Below, in pieces: positions 9,138-17,849 of a DNA stretch of 64,000 nt (the first letter of the stretch is position 1; the number at the start of each line of letters is the position of its first letter). Both the position numbers and the translations under genes were made by a program. Source of the DNA: Sporosarcina sp. ACRSM (GTDB lineage Bacteria; Bacillota; Bacilli; Bacillales_A; Planococcaceae); contig NZ_JAKRNU010000012.1 of assembly GCF_022346545.1 (NCBI RefSeq), positions 85,414-149,413 of the forward strand, given 5' to 3'. The notes beneath the pieces were generated by a model. The model saw only the letters and a program-made list of their open reading frames with translations, was not told the origin of the DNA and searched no databases.

Positions 9138-9752
9138 TTAGTTGTTAATATACCGCTCAAACACATCGCCGAAATCTTTGATTTGGTATTGATCACGAGC
9201 AGACGTGAGCCAAGAGAAGCCGAACTCGGTCAATTGTTTATATTGGTCGGCCAGCTGGATATCGGACGGACGTGTATTATGCAGGACGGTGACAGCTTTA
9301 TCGAGACTTCCCGTTGCGATTTCGAACAGGATATTGTTTTCATGGACTGTTTCCGAAATATACGCCAACGCTTTATACAGATCATTCAATTTATCGAGTT
9401 GCTTTTTGTCAACGTCAATGCTGAATGATTGATCACCCAAAGAGAACTTGATTTCAACATCCAGATCCACTTTTCCTGCCGTTTCCAAAAATACATCGGT
9501 AATTTGATATTGCGTATACGGGTAGCGTTTGAGCAAACGCTTTGAAGAGACCGCTTTCTCACCGTCAACGTGAATGAATGCAATATTTGTAAAGCAGTAT
9601 TCATCCGCTTTTGTCTTGATTAAAAAATAAATCTTCTCATTGTCCTCATGTCGAATATAATCATCCGCATCCGTTTTGTCATAATCTTCTGGACCGATAA
9701 TTTTTCCGATATCCGATAATCCTAATGCATCCGAAGCTAATTTTTTCAGCAT
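9138..9752 (-). CDS. YvbH-like PH-domain protein
   Basis: 204 residues closely matching B. subtilis YvbH: MLKKLASDALGLSDIGKII, then HEDNEKIYFLIKTKADEYCF and KRYPYTQYQITDVFLETAGK. The N-terminal half is the bacterial pleckstrin-homology-like domain, the C-terminal part the YvbH oligomerisation extension. Molecular function unknown. Ribosome site AGAAGGCGG before the ATG. Stands alone. Confidence 0.9.
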   Translation of the reverse strand: MLKKLASDALGLSDIGKIIGPEDYDKTDADDYIRHEDNEKIYFLIKTKADEYCFTNIAFIHVDGEKAVSSKRLLKRYPYTQYQITDVFLETAGKVDLDVEIKFSLGDQSFSIDVDKKQLDKLNDLYKALAYISETVHENNILFEIATGSLDKAVTVLHNTRPSDIQLADQYKQLTEFGFSWLTSARDQYQIKDFGDVFERYINN

Positions 9753-9982
9753 ATGATCCGCCTTCTCTCTACTAGTATTCTTTCATACGTATTATAGTAC
9801 ATTTTAGCAGATGAATGGATGTAAAATACGCCGGTTTCTAAGACCAATCGAGAATGTAAGATCCTTGTTCCTCTATTTAGTTCCACTCTTCAATTTAAAA
9901 AGAGCAGCATATTCGCTACTCTTTTTTTGTATCTATTCTATTCCTTTTGCAAGGTCTAAATGGTGCGCTGAATTCCAAAATC

Positions 9983-10008
9983 AAAAACGCCAACATTAAT
10001 GGCGTTTT
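9983..10008. terminator. terminator after the cotW-like gene
   Basis: AAAACGCC pairs with GGCGTTTT across CATTAATGTT with a T-rich flank on the minus strand. A second hairpin (AAAAAGAG...CTCTTTTT) lies at 9897-9928. Confidence 0.7.
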
Positions 10009-10023
10009 AAGTAAAATAGTTAT

Positions 10024-10242
10024 TTATTTGGAATCCTTTTTCCGAGATGTAGGTTTATCAACAAATTGATCGACTTGTAAGGTTAGCTCTTCTACAAGCT
10101 CTTTAAGTGACTGTTTTTGCTCAGCGGTTAACTTCCCTTTAATCTCCTCAAGATCTACCCCGTTTTTACTTAGCGTATTACTCACTATTAAATCAATCAC
10201 TTTGTCGGGAATTGCATTTGTTTTTTTGGATGAATCGCTCAA
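10024..10242 (-). CDS. CotW-like spore coat protein
   Basis: 72 residues. The start is taken as TTG at 10242, because AAGGAG lies seven bases before it and the product then begins LSDSSKK, matching the MSD start of B. subtilis CotW; an upstream ATG lacks a ribosome site. The core (DKVIDLIVSNTLSKNGV then LTAEQKQSLKELVEEL) aligns with the CotW core. In B. subtilis CotW belongs to the insoluble coat fraction with CotV, CotX, CotY and CotZ, and here two CotX-domain genes lie directly upstream, which supports the call. Highly charged basic C-terminus. Confidence 0.75.
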   Translation of the reverse strand: MSDSSKKTNAIPDKVIDLIVSNTLSKNGVDLEEIKGKLTAEQKQSLKELVEELTLQVDQFVDKPTSRKKDSK

Positions 10243-10369
10243 GCCATCGCTCCTTCTTGTGATATCGCTCGTATTATTTATATGCAACTATCAATTAAAA
10301 GGAGACGAAAAACATTTTGTGTTTTGCTTCTTGACTTATTTTTAGTAGTAAACCAAAAGTAAATAATTT

Positions 10370-10403
10370 TCAACGCAACAAAGGAATTCCTTTATTGCGT
10401 TGA
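10370..10403. repeat. near-perfect inverted repeat between coat genes
   Basis: TCAACGCAA and AAAGGAATTCCTTT with TTGCGTTGA form an almost uninterrupted stem between the CotX- and CotW-like genes. There is no clean T-run; it may be a weak terminator or processing site. Confidence 0.5.
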
Positions 10404-10472
10404 TAAAAAACTTACCTTACATGATATAGTTAAATATTTTCTGATTGTAACACCAATTTAATTTACAGCATA

Positions 10473-10901
10473 TTACAAAATATCCAACTTAGCTACTAAA
10501 GTAATAAGGATTTGAAGCAATGCTTGGATGTTTACAGCCAAGTCGGTATCCGTTGTTGTAACGGTAATATTTCTTGATCCCTCAACAATCGTTTTTTGTA
10601 CGTTTCGTTGTTTTGTTTTTATATATTGCTTCATATCTTGCGCGACTGCTTTGCCTTGATCTGTATCTCCTATCGTAACGCTAATGACTGCCGCAATTGC
10701 TGCTTGGATTCCTAGTTGTAATGACAATGCTGCTTGCGTATCCGTTGTTTGTATATCAACACCTTCGGAATCTCTTACGATGATCCATTCGTAAGATTGC
10801 TGTTTATTGGACACTAATTGTTCTCCATTTTGTTGAACATCCGCATTGTTGTTTCTAGTATTATGGCAATGATCTAATGCCCTCCATTTGTTTCCACTCA
10901 T
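10473..10901 (-). CDS. CotX-type spore coat protein (two Coat_X repeats)
   Basis: 142 residues. Two copies of the coat X/V domain: one around GVDIQTTDTQAALSLQLGIQ and one around NITVTTTDTDLAVNIQALLQ, ending in the family's typical LVAKLDIL tail. Such proteins cross-link into the outer coat or crust. The ATG at 10901 is chosen over a GTG at 10910 that lies in the AGAGGTGGG site. The N-terminus (HCHNTRNNN) is His/Asn-rich. Part of a coat cluster with the neighbours at 10024 and 11067; expression late in the mother cell (SigK) is expected, not shown. Confidence 0.88.
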   Translation of the reverse strand: MSGNKWRALDHCHNTRNNNADVQQNGEQLVSNKQQSYEWIIVRDSEGVDIQTTDTQAALSLQLGIQAAIAAVISVTIGDTDQGKAVAQDMKQYIKTKQRNVQKTIVEGSRNITVTTTDTDLAVNIQALLQILITLVAKLDIL

Positions 10902-10981
10902 TTTTCCCACCTCTTTTCGTTGTTAATTCTACTAACTTAAATTGCCTTCCTATATTGATTCGGACTACATTGAATGCCTGT

Positions 10982-11032
10982 CTAACATTCATCCCGCCAC
11001 TTATGGAAACGAGGGACTTCTGTAACCGGCGC
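10982..11032 (+). mobile_element. degenerate solo right end of the 2248/20383/34593 repeat
   Basis: AACATTCATCCCGCCACTTA followed by GGAAACGAGGGACTTCTGTAA resembles the right-hand segment of the three structured repeats (CATTCATCCCACCACTTATA...GGTGGACTTCTGCTGAA). No left end is found nearby. Lies between two coat genes. Confidence 0.4.
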
Positions 11033-11066
11033 TTCAATTGCGGTACAAAAACAGTGCAGGATTAAG

Positions 11067-11573
11067 TTAAAGGACATCCAATTTAACGACTAATGAAACC
11101 AACACTTGTAGTAGCGCTTGAATATTCACAGCCAAGTCTGTATCAGTAGTTACGATATTAACGTCATTCGAGTTATCAATATAAATTTTTTGTCTATTGG
11201 TTTGTTCGTCATTAAATTGCTGATAGATATCTTGTGCCACAGCTTGGCCCCGGTCAGAATCACCAATTACAATACTTACAACTAAAGCAATTGCGAGTTG
11301 TAAGCCCACTTGAAGAGAAACCGATGCTTGCGTATCTGTAGTCTGAACGCTAATGTTGCAAGAATCTTTAATCCATATGACTTCATCGGAATGTTGATCT
11401 ACAGATGAGAACTGATCGTAGTCCTCAAAAACCGTTGCATCATTAAAGTGATTGTAATGCCAATGATTATTTTCCTGTATGCTATCGTTAGAATGATAAT
11501 TGTTACACCGCTTGCAGTTCTTCACTGGATACCTATTTTCATAACTACATCTTTTACATTTCCAGTTGCTCAT
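11067..11573 (-). CDS. CotX-type coat protein with N-terminal zinc ribbon
   Basis: 168 residues from the ATG at 11573 (AAAGGAGGTTATGAA just before it). The N-terminus carries two knuckles, CKRC and CKRC, about 12 residues apart (MSNWKCKRCSYENRYPVKN...), typical of a zinc ribbon, followed by a His/Asn-rich spacer and two Coat_X repeats (SVQTTDTQASVSLQVGLQ; NIVTTDTDLAVNIQALLQ), ending VVKLDVL. A paralogue of the gene at 10473; the metal-binding head is the difference. Probably a crust or outer coat building block. Confidence 0.85.
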   Translation of the reverse strand: MSNWKCKRCSYENRYPVKNCKRCNNYHSNDSIQENNHWHYNHFNDATVFEDYDQFSSVDQHSDEVIWIKDSCNISVQTTDTQASVSLQVGLQLAIALVVSIVIGDSDRGQAVAQDIYQQFNDEQTNRQKIYIDNSNDVNIVTTDTDLAVNIQALLQVLVSLVVKLDVL

Positions 11574-11895
11574 TTCATAACCTCCTTTCCTAGTTGTTAG
11601 CCAGATTGAAAAAAGCTTTACAACCTTGCTTCTATAACATATGAACAAATTAATTATTGCTATGGTTCATTTGACTAAGGGCTGTCCAATAAGTCCTCCA
11701 GATTAAAGAAGATGAAATCGACAGAACGACAAATTGCCCTTGAAGTGACCGAACGCAGCTCATACCTCGATCTTGTACCGATCTTAGATTGCTGCTTTCT
11801 CTTCACATTCAAGGGCTTTTTTATTTTGTTTTTATTTTCATTTCTTCAAACGGTTCCAAAACAATTTGGATTCGTGCTAGGACCAAATAGTCAAA

Positions 11896-12513
11896 TTACT
11901 TGATTATGTCAATAAAATGCTTTAAAATTCTCGCGGTCAGTCCCCAAATGGTGTATTTCCCATACTCAAAAAACCACTCTTCTATTGAGCGGGCTCTCCA
12001 TTGATACTGGGCACCGTTCATGATTTTTTCAAAAGGAAAATCAGATGCAGGCATTGGTTGAACGGAAACCTCATGCATATACGGTTCATGATTTAATAGC
12101 CATTGCACAGGTACTGTAAACACCTCTTCCACTTCCACCTCGTTGTAACCATGGATAATTTCACTATAGTCAAAAGTGGCGACAAATGGATAGATAATGA
12201 AGGAAGGCGACGCAATATATGGGCTTAATTCATGAATGAGCGTTACTGCTTTGGGATCAACACCTAACTCTTCATGCGTTTCGCGCAAAGCTGCCGCAAA
12301 TGGAGTCGAATCGGTCGCGTCAATTCGTCCCCCCGGAAAACTAATATCCCCTGGTTGTTTTCGCATGGTGAAAGAACGTACTTCGAAAAGGACATGCCAT
12401 TCGCCATCTACTTGCACTAATGGAATTAACACAGCCGACCGAAAAGCCGTGTCCTCCCCTATACATGAAAACTGATTTTCTTTTATCTTCTGCTGCAGTT
12501 TATCTAGGAACAC
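11896..12513 (-). CDS. Nudix hydrolase, CoA pyrophosphatase type
   Basis: 205 residues. The UPF0035/CoA-type motif (LFEVRSFTMRKQPGDISFPG) directly precedes the Nudix box (GGRIDATDSTP then ALRETHEELGV), a combination specific to coenzyme A diphosphatases that split CoA and derivatives into phosphopantetheine and 3',5'-ADP. Starts at GTG 12513 after GAGGGGAG. Stands alone. Confidence 0.9.
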   Translation of the reverse strand: MFLDKLQQKIKENQFSCIGEDTAFRSAVLIPLVQVDGEWHVLFEVRSFTMRKQPGDISFPGGRIDATDSTPFAAALRETHEELGVDPKAVTLIHELSPYIASPSFIIYPFVATFDYSEIIHGYNEVEVEEVFTVPVQWLLNHEPYMHEVSVQPMPASDFPFEKIMNGAQYQWRARSIEEWFFEYGKYTIWGLTARILKHFIDIIK

Positions 12514-12723
12514 AGAACTCCCCTCATTTCAATCGTTATCTATGTTTATCGTATCATATCATTAATAGTAGGACGGATAAAGAGGATGAATAAAAGTGCC
12601 TTGTTCCAAAGTGATTCAGAATACGATGCATGTGATGTTGACGCTTGACAGATGACCGGCTCTCCTTTTGACAATCCTAGTCATATACTAAAGCAATGTG
12701 AATCGAGGGGGATGATGCGCTTT

Positions 12724-15339
12724 ATGTCAATTTCATCGAAAAAGCTGCCGATTCATCGATATGGACAGCTCCCGCTTTATTTCATCCCGAATGAGGGACA
12801 GTTGGAAGATCGTCGAATCCACTATTATGCAAAAGGCGCGGGTTATGATGTGTTCTTTACGAACGAGGGGGTCAGTTTTGTTTATAAAGAGAAAATTCCA
12901 TCGTCGATTGAATTCAAGCGTAAGCGCCCCAACAAAATTAAGGCTTGCACAACGGGAAAAGGGCTTCGTCTTGATTTCCGTCTTCTTGGCGCGAATCAGG
13001 GCGTAAAACCGGAAGTGAGAGGGAAAATGCCCGGGACCGTCAACTATTTTCGCGGCAAAAATCCCGAAAACGGACATACTCATATTTCTGTTTTTCAGGA
13101 AGTGATCTATCGCGAAGTATGGCCTGGCATTGACCTCATTTTTCGAAGCAAACAAGGCCAAATTAAATATGAATTTGTGTTGCAGCCAGGTGCAAAAATA
13201 GAAGCGATCCGCTTCACCTACGCGGGAGCGGATGGTTTTTTCCTAGATGAGGAAGGAAATCTACTCATTGATACACCATTTGGGTTGATACTCGACACGT
13301 CCCCTCTCAGTTATCTCAAGAAAGATCAGGATTTTCACCATGTGGAAAGTGCTTTTCAGCTCGTTCACGGCAAGAAAGGTGAAACCTCCATTACCTTTGC
13401 AATAGGAGAAGATTATGAAGAGCGATATCCTTTGGTTATTGATCCGCTCATCTATTCGACATACCTAGGTGGATCTAGCTATGATCAAGGATATGCGATT
13501 GCAGTGGATAACGACGGGAACGCCTATATCACTGGCTACACCACTTCCACTGATTTCCCTACCACTCCAGGCGTTTATGATACGACATTCAACGGCAACC
13601 GGGATGCATTTGTGACCAAATTGAATGCCACAGGGACAGCACTCGTCTATTCCACATACTTAGGGGGAACGAATTTAGATCAGGGATGGAGCATCGCCGT
13701 AGACAGTGCTGGAAACGCCTATGTCACCGGTATCACTTCCTCCAGTGACTTCCCCATCACTCCGCGTGCTTTTCAAATGGGGAATAATGGGCTTGCAAAT
13801 GCTTTTGTAACGAAATTGAATGCTGCGGGGACAGCGCTCATTTATTCCACATATTTAGGGGGAGAGGATTTCGATCAGGGCTCAGGCATCGCCGTGGACA
13901 ATGCGGGGAATGCCTATATCACCGGCTACACCACTTCCACTAATTTCCCAACGACCTCGGCCGCTTTCCAGACGTCGAACAATGGACCCGGAAATGCGTT
14001 TGTGACGAAGCTCAACCCAACAGGCTCGGCTCTTGTCTATTCCACATATTTAGGGGGCACGAATTTAGATCAAGGTTTGAGCATCGCCTTAGATAGCACT
14101 GGAAGCGCCTATATTACCGGTGTGACACGATCGATGGATTTCCCGATTACCCCGACAGCTTTTCAATCGACGTTCACTGGCTTTGCCAATGTGTTTGTGA
14201 CAAAGTTCAATCCTACAGGTTCGTCGCTCATCTATTCCACATTCTTAGGAGGTTCGGATAACAATTCGGGTGCGGCTATCGCTGTGGACAACGGAGGGAA
14301 TGCCTATGTCACGGGATTTACCAATTCTACTGATTTCCCAACCACTTGGGGCGCTTATCGAACAACGTACAATGGGGACAGCGATGCATTTGTCACGAAA
14401 CTTAATCCTCTCGGTACAACACTCGCCTATTCTACGTATTTGGGAGGCACAGATGCAGATCAAGGATTGGGCATCGCCGTGGATGATACCGGGAACGCCT
14501 ATGTCACGGGGGCCACTCAATCGGATGATTTTCCTACGACCACATGTGCTTTTGATAGGACGTTTAATGGCGTAGTCGATGCATTTGTGACCAAGATCGA
14601 TCCTACAGGTACGCGGTTAATCAATTCGACGTATTTAGGTGGAACTGGCTTCGACCAAGGTTATGGCATCGCCTTGGACAGCGCGGGGGATGCCTATGTC
14701 ACCGGCTTAACGATTTCCACCGATTTCCCAACCAGTCCCGATGCTTTCGACACAACATTCAATGGGGTTCAAGATGCATTTGTGACAAAGATCAGTTTTC
14801 CGCAGGATGTTCCTTTGTTTCTGGAAATGGAGTTGGCCAAAGACATTCAGGTGCAATCCGATGTAATTGTTCATATCCAAGGAAATCTCTTTGAACCGCG
14901 AACCGTTCCAAAAATCATTCGCTGCTCGCCACAAAAAGAAAAGCAAGTTGGATGTATTTGTGCAAAACGGGTCCATGACTGGGTCGTTTTCTGTACTGAT
15001 CAACGTCAAAAAGGAATGATACCAGGAGATATAGCATGGCAAATACGGAACTGTCGGACTTCGGGGGGCATTGTCAACGTCCATTGCAAAATGGTTCCGG
15101 AATCCACTAGCTTTACGGTACTTGATACACCAAAGCAACTACATGGAACACCCGGGACTCATCTCGTTATGATTCAATTTTCACTTCTCATGCGAATTCA
15201 ATATACATGTAACGGAACACCGCTTTGCAGCTTTGACGTACCTGTCACGACTATCGATCGAGTCGCTCTCTGTTATCCAAAAGACACATCAATTCTAGCA
15301 AAAGTTTCTGTTGTCAATTGTGTGGTAGTAGGTGAATAA
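12724..15339 (+). CDS. SBBP-repeat seven-bladed beta-propeller surface protein
   Basis: About 870 residues. An N-terminal domain (FIPNEGQLEDRRIHYYAKGA; EVWPGIDLIFRSKQGQIKYE) of the type that precedes SBBP repeats is followed by seven tandem SBBP repeats of about 65 residues, each with YSTYLGG, (I/L)A(V/L)D, NAY(I/V)TG and DAFVTKL, enough for one closed propeller. The last about 170 residues form a separate Cys-rich domain (CICAKRVHDWVVFCTD; CNGTPLCSF; ALCYP). No signal peptide is evident. The start is uncertain: ATGs at 12712, 12715 and 12724 all lie close to GAGGGGG at 12705. Spore-surface location is a guess. Confidence 0.85.
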   Translation: MSISSKKLPIHRYGQLPLYFIPNEGQLEDRRIHYYAKGAGYDVFFTNEGVSFVYKEKIPSSIEFKRKRPNKIKACTTGKGLRLDFRLLGANQGVKPEVRGKMPGTVNYFRGKNPENGHTHISVFQEVIYREVWPGIDLIFRSKQGQIKYEFVLQPGAKIEAIRFTYAGADGFFLDEEGNLLIDTPFGLILDTSPLSYLKKDQDFHHVESAFQLVHGKKGETSITFAIGEDYEERYPLVIDPLIYSTYLGGSSYDQGYAIAVDNDGNAYITGYTTSTDFPTTPGVYDTTFNGNRDAFVTKLNATGTALVYSTYLGGTNLDQGWSIAVDSAGNAYVTGITSSSDFPITPRAFQMGNNGLANAFVTKLNAAGTALIYSTYLGGEDFDQGSGIAVDNAGNAYITGYTTSTNFPTTSAAFQTSNNGPGNAFVTKLNPTGSALVYSTYLGGTNLDQGLSIALDSTGSAYITGVTRSMDFPITPTAFQSTFTGFANVFVTKFNPTGSSLIYSTFLGGSDNNSGAAIAVDNGGNAYVTGFTNSTDFPTTWGAYRTTYNGDSDAFVTKLNPLGTTLAYSTYLGGTDADQGLGIAVDDTGNAYVTGATQSDDFPTTTCAFDRTFNGVVDAFVTKIDPTGTRLINSTYLGGTGFDQGYGIALDSAGDAYVTGLTISTDFPTSPDAFDTTFNGVQDAFVTKISFPQDVPLFLEMELAKDIQVQSDVIVHIQGNLFEPRTVPKIIRCSPQKEKQVGCICAKRVHDWVVFCTDQRQKGMIPGDIAWQIRNCRTSGGIVNVHCKMVPESTSFTVLDTPKQLHGTPGTHLVMIQFSLLMRIQYTCNGTPLCSFDVPVTTIDRVALCYPKDTSILAKVSVVNCVVVGE

Positions 15340-15601
15340 AGAAATGCGAGTGGTAAATCAGAACGACTAGTCTGACTGCCCCTTCCATATGAAGTTGATT
15401 GGCTAAACCTAAACTGATGTTTCGCCTGAAACCATCACTCTTTCAACTAACTCCGATTCACTAATGAAAACATCGCCAATATTCATAGCTGCAGAAGAAG
15501 CTTAATGTTTGAGACTACAAGAAATTGGATATAATAATCGTACATACATTCTATTACTTGATAGAGTAATAGAAACAATTCTCTAGATTGGGGGTTAGGG
15601 A
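15340..15601. other. intergenic, nothing clear
   Basis: No coding region, terminator or repeat that I can support. A GGGGG-rich leader directly precedes the next gene. Confidence 0.3.
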
Positions 15602-16465
15602 TTGAAAGTATTGGAGAAACTTATTTCCTCTATTGAAGCTGAGCTGAAAGAAACAGTTAGACGGACCGAGAAAGAACTTATGACGCTTTTTCCTTCTAGA
15701 CTTTCTTACGACCTATTGACTGGTCAAAAACGCTACCTCTCACATGAGCTCGATCCACCCTGGGATCATTCAGGACATCTATTTACAAAATTAGGTGACG
15801 CTCGTTTCACTATTGAACAGTACGGAAAGGTTGGAGACTTTTTCGAGGAATATACCGGTAACTCGATCGCTTCTTTTGTTTCGGGTTGCGGGTTATTTTA
15901 TGAGACATACGAAGAAAAGTATGAGGGATGGATGGAGGAACAATTTCGTGACGCCCATAACACTGTATTACAAAGCAAAGATGATGAGGACTTATCGATG
16001 CTGACAAGAGCAGCTTTTGGGGTAGACAGTTTCGATCCAAACGACAAAGATTTTCTAGTCGATGATTTGCAGAATACGTTTGATGAACTCGAAGATTTTT
16101 CCTTTCTTCACGCGGAGAATTTAAGGATGAAAATCAGTGCAATGGATCTGCGTTTTGTTTTTAAACTAGGTGAAAAGCAAGCCAAAAAAAGAATTTACAT
16201 GGAAAAACTAAGAATGGAACAAAGAGCGAAGCAAATTGAATTGGAGAAAGCCGCATTCAATAAACTTTGGTCCCTGCTTGAAAAAAAGTATAGATTAGTT
16301 TATCAAAAACCTTTTCCCAAAAGAATCGAAATGCCTGATTATGCAGCATTCAAAAAATTTCTGGACGATCATAACGTTCAAAATTGGGAGAGAGCTTTGA
16401 TTGGGAACTATGCGCCTATTTCATTTTCAAACTCTGTTACATTTAAATTGACCTCGCCAAGATGA
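15602..16465 (+). CDS. hypothetical soluble protein
   Basis: 287 residues, starting at TTG 15602 with GGGGG eight bases upstream. Charged and mainly helical: an N-terminal Glu/Lys helix, a central acidic part (DDEDLSMLTRAAFGVDSFDP) and a strong Lys/Glu helix (KQAKKRIYMEKLRMEQRAKQ), likely coiled coil. No signal peptide or membrane segment and no motif I know. Stands alone between the propeller gene and a convergent small gene. Confidence 0.65.
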   Translation: MKVLEKLISSIEAELKETVRRTEKELMTLFPSRLSYDLLTGQKRYLSHELDPPWDHSGHLFTKLGDARFTIEQYGKVGDFFEEYTGNSIASFVSGCGLFYETYEEKYEGWMEEQFRDAHNTVLQSKDDEDLSMLTRAAFGVDSFDPNDKDFLVDDLQNTFDELEDFSFLHAENLRMKISAMDLRFVFKLGEKQAKKRIYMEKLRMEQRAKQIELEKAAFNKLWSLLEKKYRLVYQKPFPKRIEMPDYAAFKKFLDDHNVQNWERALIGNYAPISFSNSVTFKLTSPR

Positions 16466-16493
16466 AGCCGCTAATCGTCCGCACTCAAATTAC

Positions 16494-16530
16494 AAAAAAA
16501 TCCCTTTCCAGCTTAACAACGGAAAGGGAT
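16494..16530 (-). terminator. terminator of the 40-residue gene
   Basis: On the minus strand ATCCCTTTCC pairs with GGAAAGGGAT across GTTGTTAAGCT, followed by a T-run. Confidence 0.85.
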
Positions 16531-16554
16531 GGTTCATCCTATTTGCTTTTGGTA

Positions 16555-16677
16555 TTATTCTACAAAAGAAAGGCGAGCATTTTTTTGGAAACGATGAAGG
16601 ACTTGTTTGGCTTCACCTTGATCAGCAAATTCAAAGAATCTGACAAATTTATTTTCGAAAACTGTGACTACCCACAT
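16555..16677 (-). CDS. small protein of 40 residues
   Basis: MWVVTVFENKFVRFFEFADQ, then GEAKQVLHRFQKNARLSFVE. Supported by an AAAGGAG ribosome site seven bases before the ATG and by a clean terminator at 16494-16530 directly after the stop. Resembles short conserved Bacillus proteins starting with a WxVTVFE-like strand; function unknown. Confidence 0.65.
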   Translation of the reverse strand: MWVVTVFENKFVRFFEFADQGEAKQVLHRFQKNARLSFVE

Positions 16678-16838
16678 AGAACATTCTCCTTTTCAACTAC
16701 TATTTTATCGTTGTTATTAGTGTACTATATTTTGTAGCGAAAAAAAGAGATATTTGAACTTTGTTATAATACAGCCAAATTCAAAACGCTTACATGTGAA
16801 CGTTTTGTGACAACTCGATTTTTCAGGTATAAAGAGAG

Positions 16839-16877
16839 TAAAACGCCATTTCCTATTCAATTTGGAAATGGCGCTTG
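16839..16877. terminator. bidirectional terminator
   Basis: CGCCATTTCC pairs with GGAAATGGCG across TATTCAATTT; a T-run follows on the minus strand after ywqG. Confidence 0.7.
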
Positions 16878-16882
16878 ATTGT

Positions 16883-17677
16883 TCAACTACAATCCCAATT
16901 ATATAGAACGTTCGAAAAATCACGGTTTTTCAAATCATCCAAGGCGATAAAGAAGTTTGCGACACCCATATCGCCCCACATAATGGACAACTCGTCGTCT
17001 GTGTCAATTTGCAGTAAAAGTGTATCGAATGTTGGATAATCTCCATATGCCCTTGGATCCTCTTGGGTGAAGAAAGGATAACCACCCAGCTTCGAACCTT
17101 GTCCGCTTGCAATCTCGTGATAGGCTTCCATTATCTCGTCGTGCGTCTCGTAATCTTCATCTGTCGCATTCTCTAGCCATTGATCGACGTTTGTTAACGC
17201 GTTGAATCGATAATCCGCCCCCGATACGATTTCATCTGAACGTTGAAACGACAAGGCACTCTCTTTTTCGATTGGAAAATAATGCTCATCCCCGAATGTG
17301 GGAAAGTCTGTCATCCATTTGGCTGGATCCGATTCGATCGACTCATGATACACCACACGAAATGTATCTTGATGTGTCCCATCTTCAAAATTCAATCCAT
17401 ACACATCATCATCCGCCACGAAAAACTGTAAAATGCCTTCTGTCGGGTAATGAGGGATCGACTCTTCCATCTCGCTAAAATTGATTTGTGCCAGCAAGCG
17501 TAGTGGTTCTCCACTTTCGGTCACTGGATAAGCATCCGTTTTTAGCCAGTAAGGCTGTCCCCCGAACTTGCTTTCCAAGGTTGTCGTCGCTCTAACCTTC
17601 CCTTCAATAAGCAGACCCGGCTTTTTCGTTTCTGCTAGTCTAGCAGCATACGGTTGCAATTGTTGTGGCAAATTCAT
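16883..17677 (-). CDS. ywqG: DUF1963 protein YwqG
   Basis: 264 residues of the DUF1963/YwqG family: ESKFGGQPYWL, LLAQINFSEME, TEGILQFFVADDD, KLGGYPFFTQEDPRAYGD, and the closing DTLLLQIDTDDELSIMWGDM with GVANFFI. Very acidic and soluble. YwqG-type proteins have unknown biochemical function. ATG preceded by GGGAGAGTGGG. Confidence 0.88.
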   Translation of the reverse strand: MNLPQQLQPYAARLAETKKPGLLIEGKVRATTTLESKFGGQPYWLKTDAYPVTESGEPLRLLAQINFSEMEESIPHYPTEGILQFFVADDDVYGLNFEDGTHQDTFRVVYHESIESDPAKWMTDFPTFGDEHYFPIEKESALSFQRSDEIVSGADYRFNALTNVDQWLENATDEDYETHDEIMEAYHEIASGQGSKLGGYPFFTQEDPRAYGDYPTFDTLLLQIDTDDELSIMWGDMGVANFFIALDDLKNRDFSNVLYNWDCS

Positions 17678-17849
17678 GATCCCACTCTCCCGTTTCTAGA
17701 TTTAAGATGCCTTTTTAAGTTGTTGTTGCGAGGTCCACTTCGGTACCATACGAACACTCATTCCATTATAAACCTATTTGATTTTTCATACAACGAAAAG
17801 GCATGATGCCATGTACCCAAATAATTGTTATTCGAGTACATGGCATCTG

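Noticed and set aside
11679..11850. Insertion-sequence end starting GGGCTGTCCAATAAGTC
   Set aside because: Only one end-like stretch is visible and no matching inverted end; the nearby GCCCTTGA/TCAAGGGC pair with a T-run looks like a long-loop terminator.
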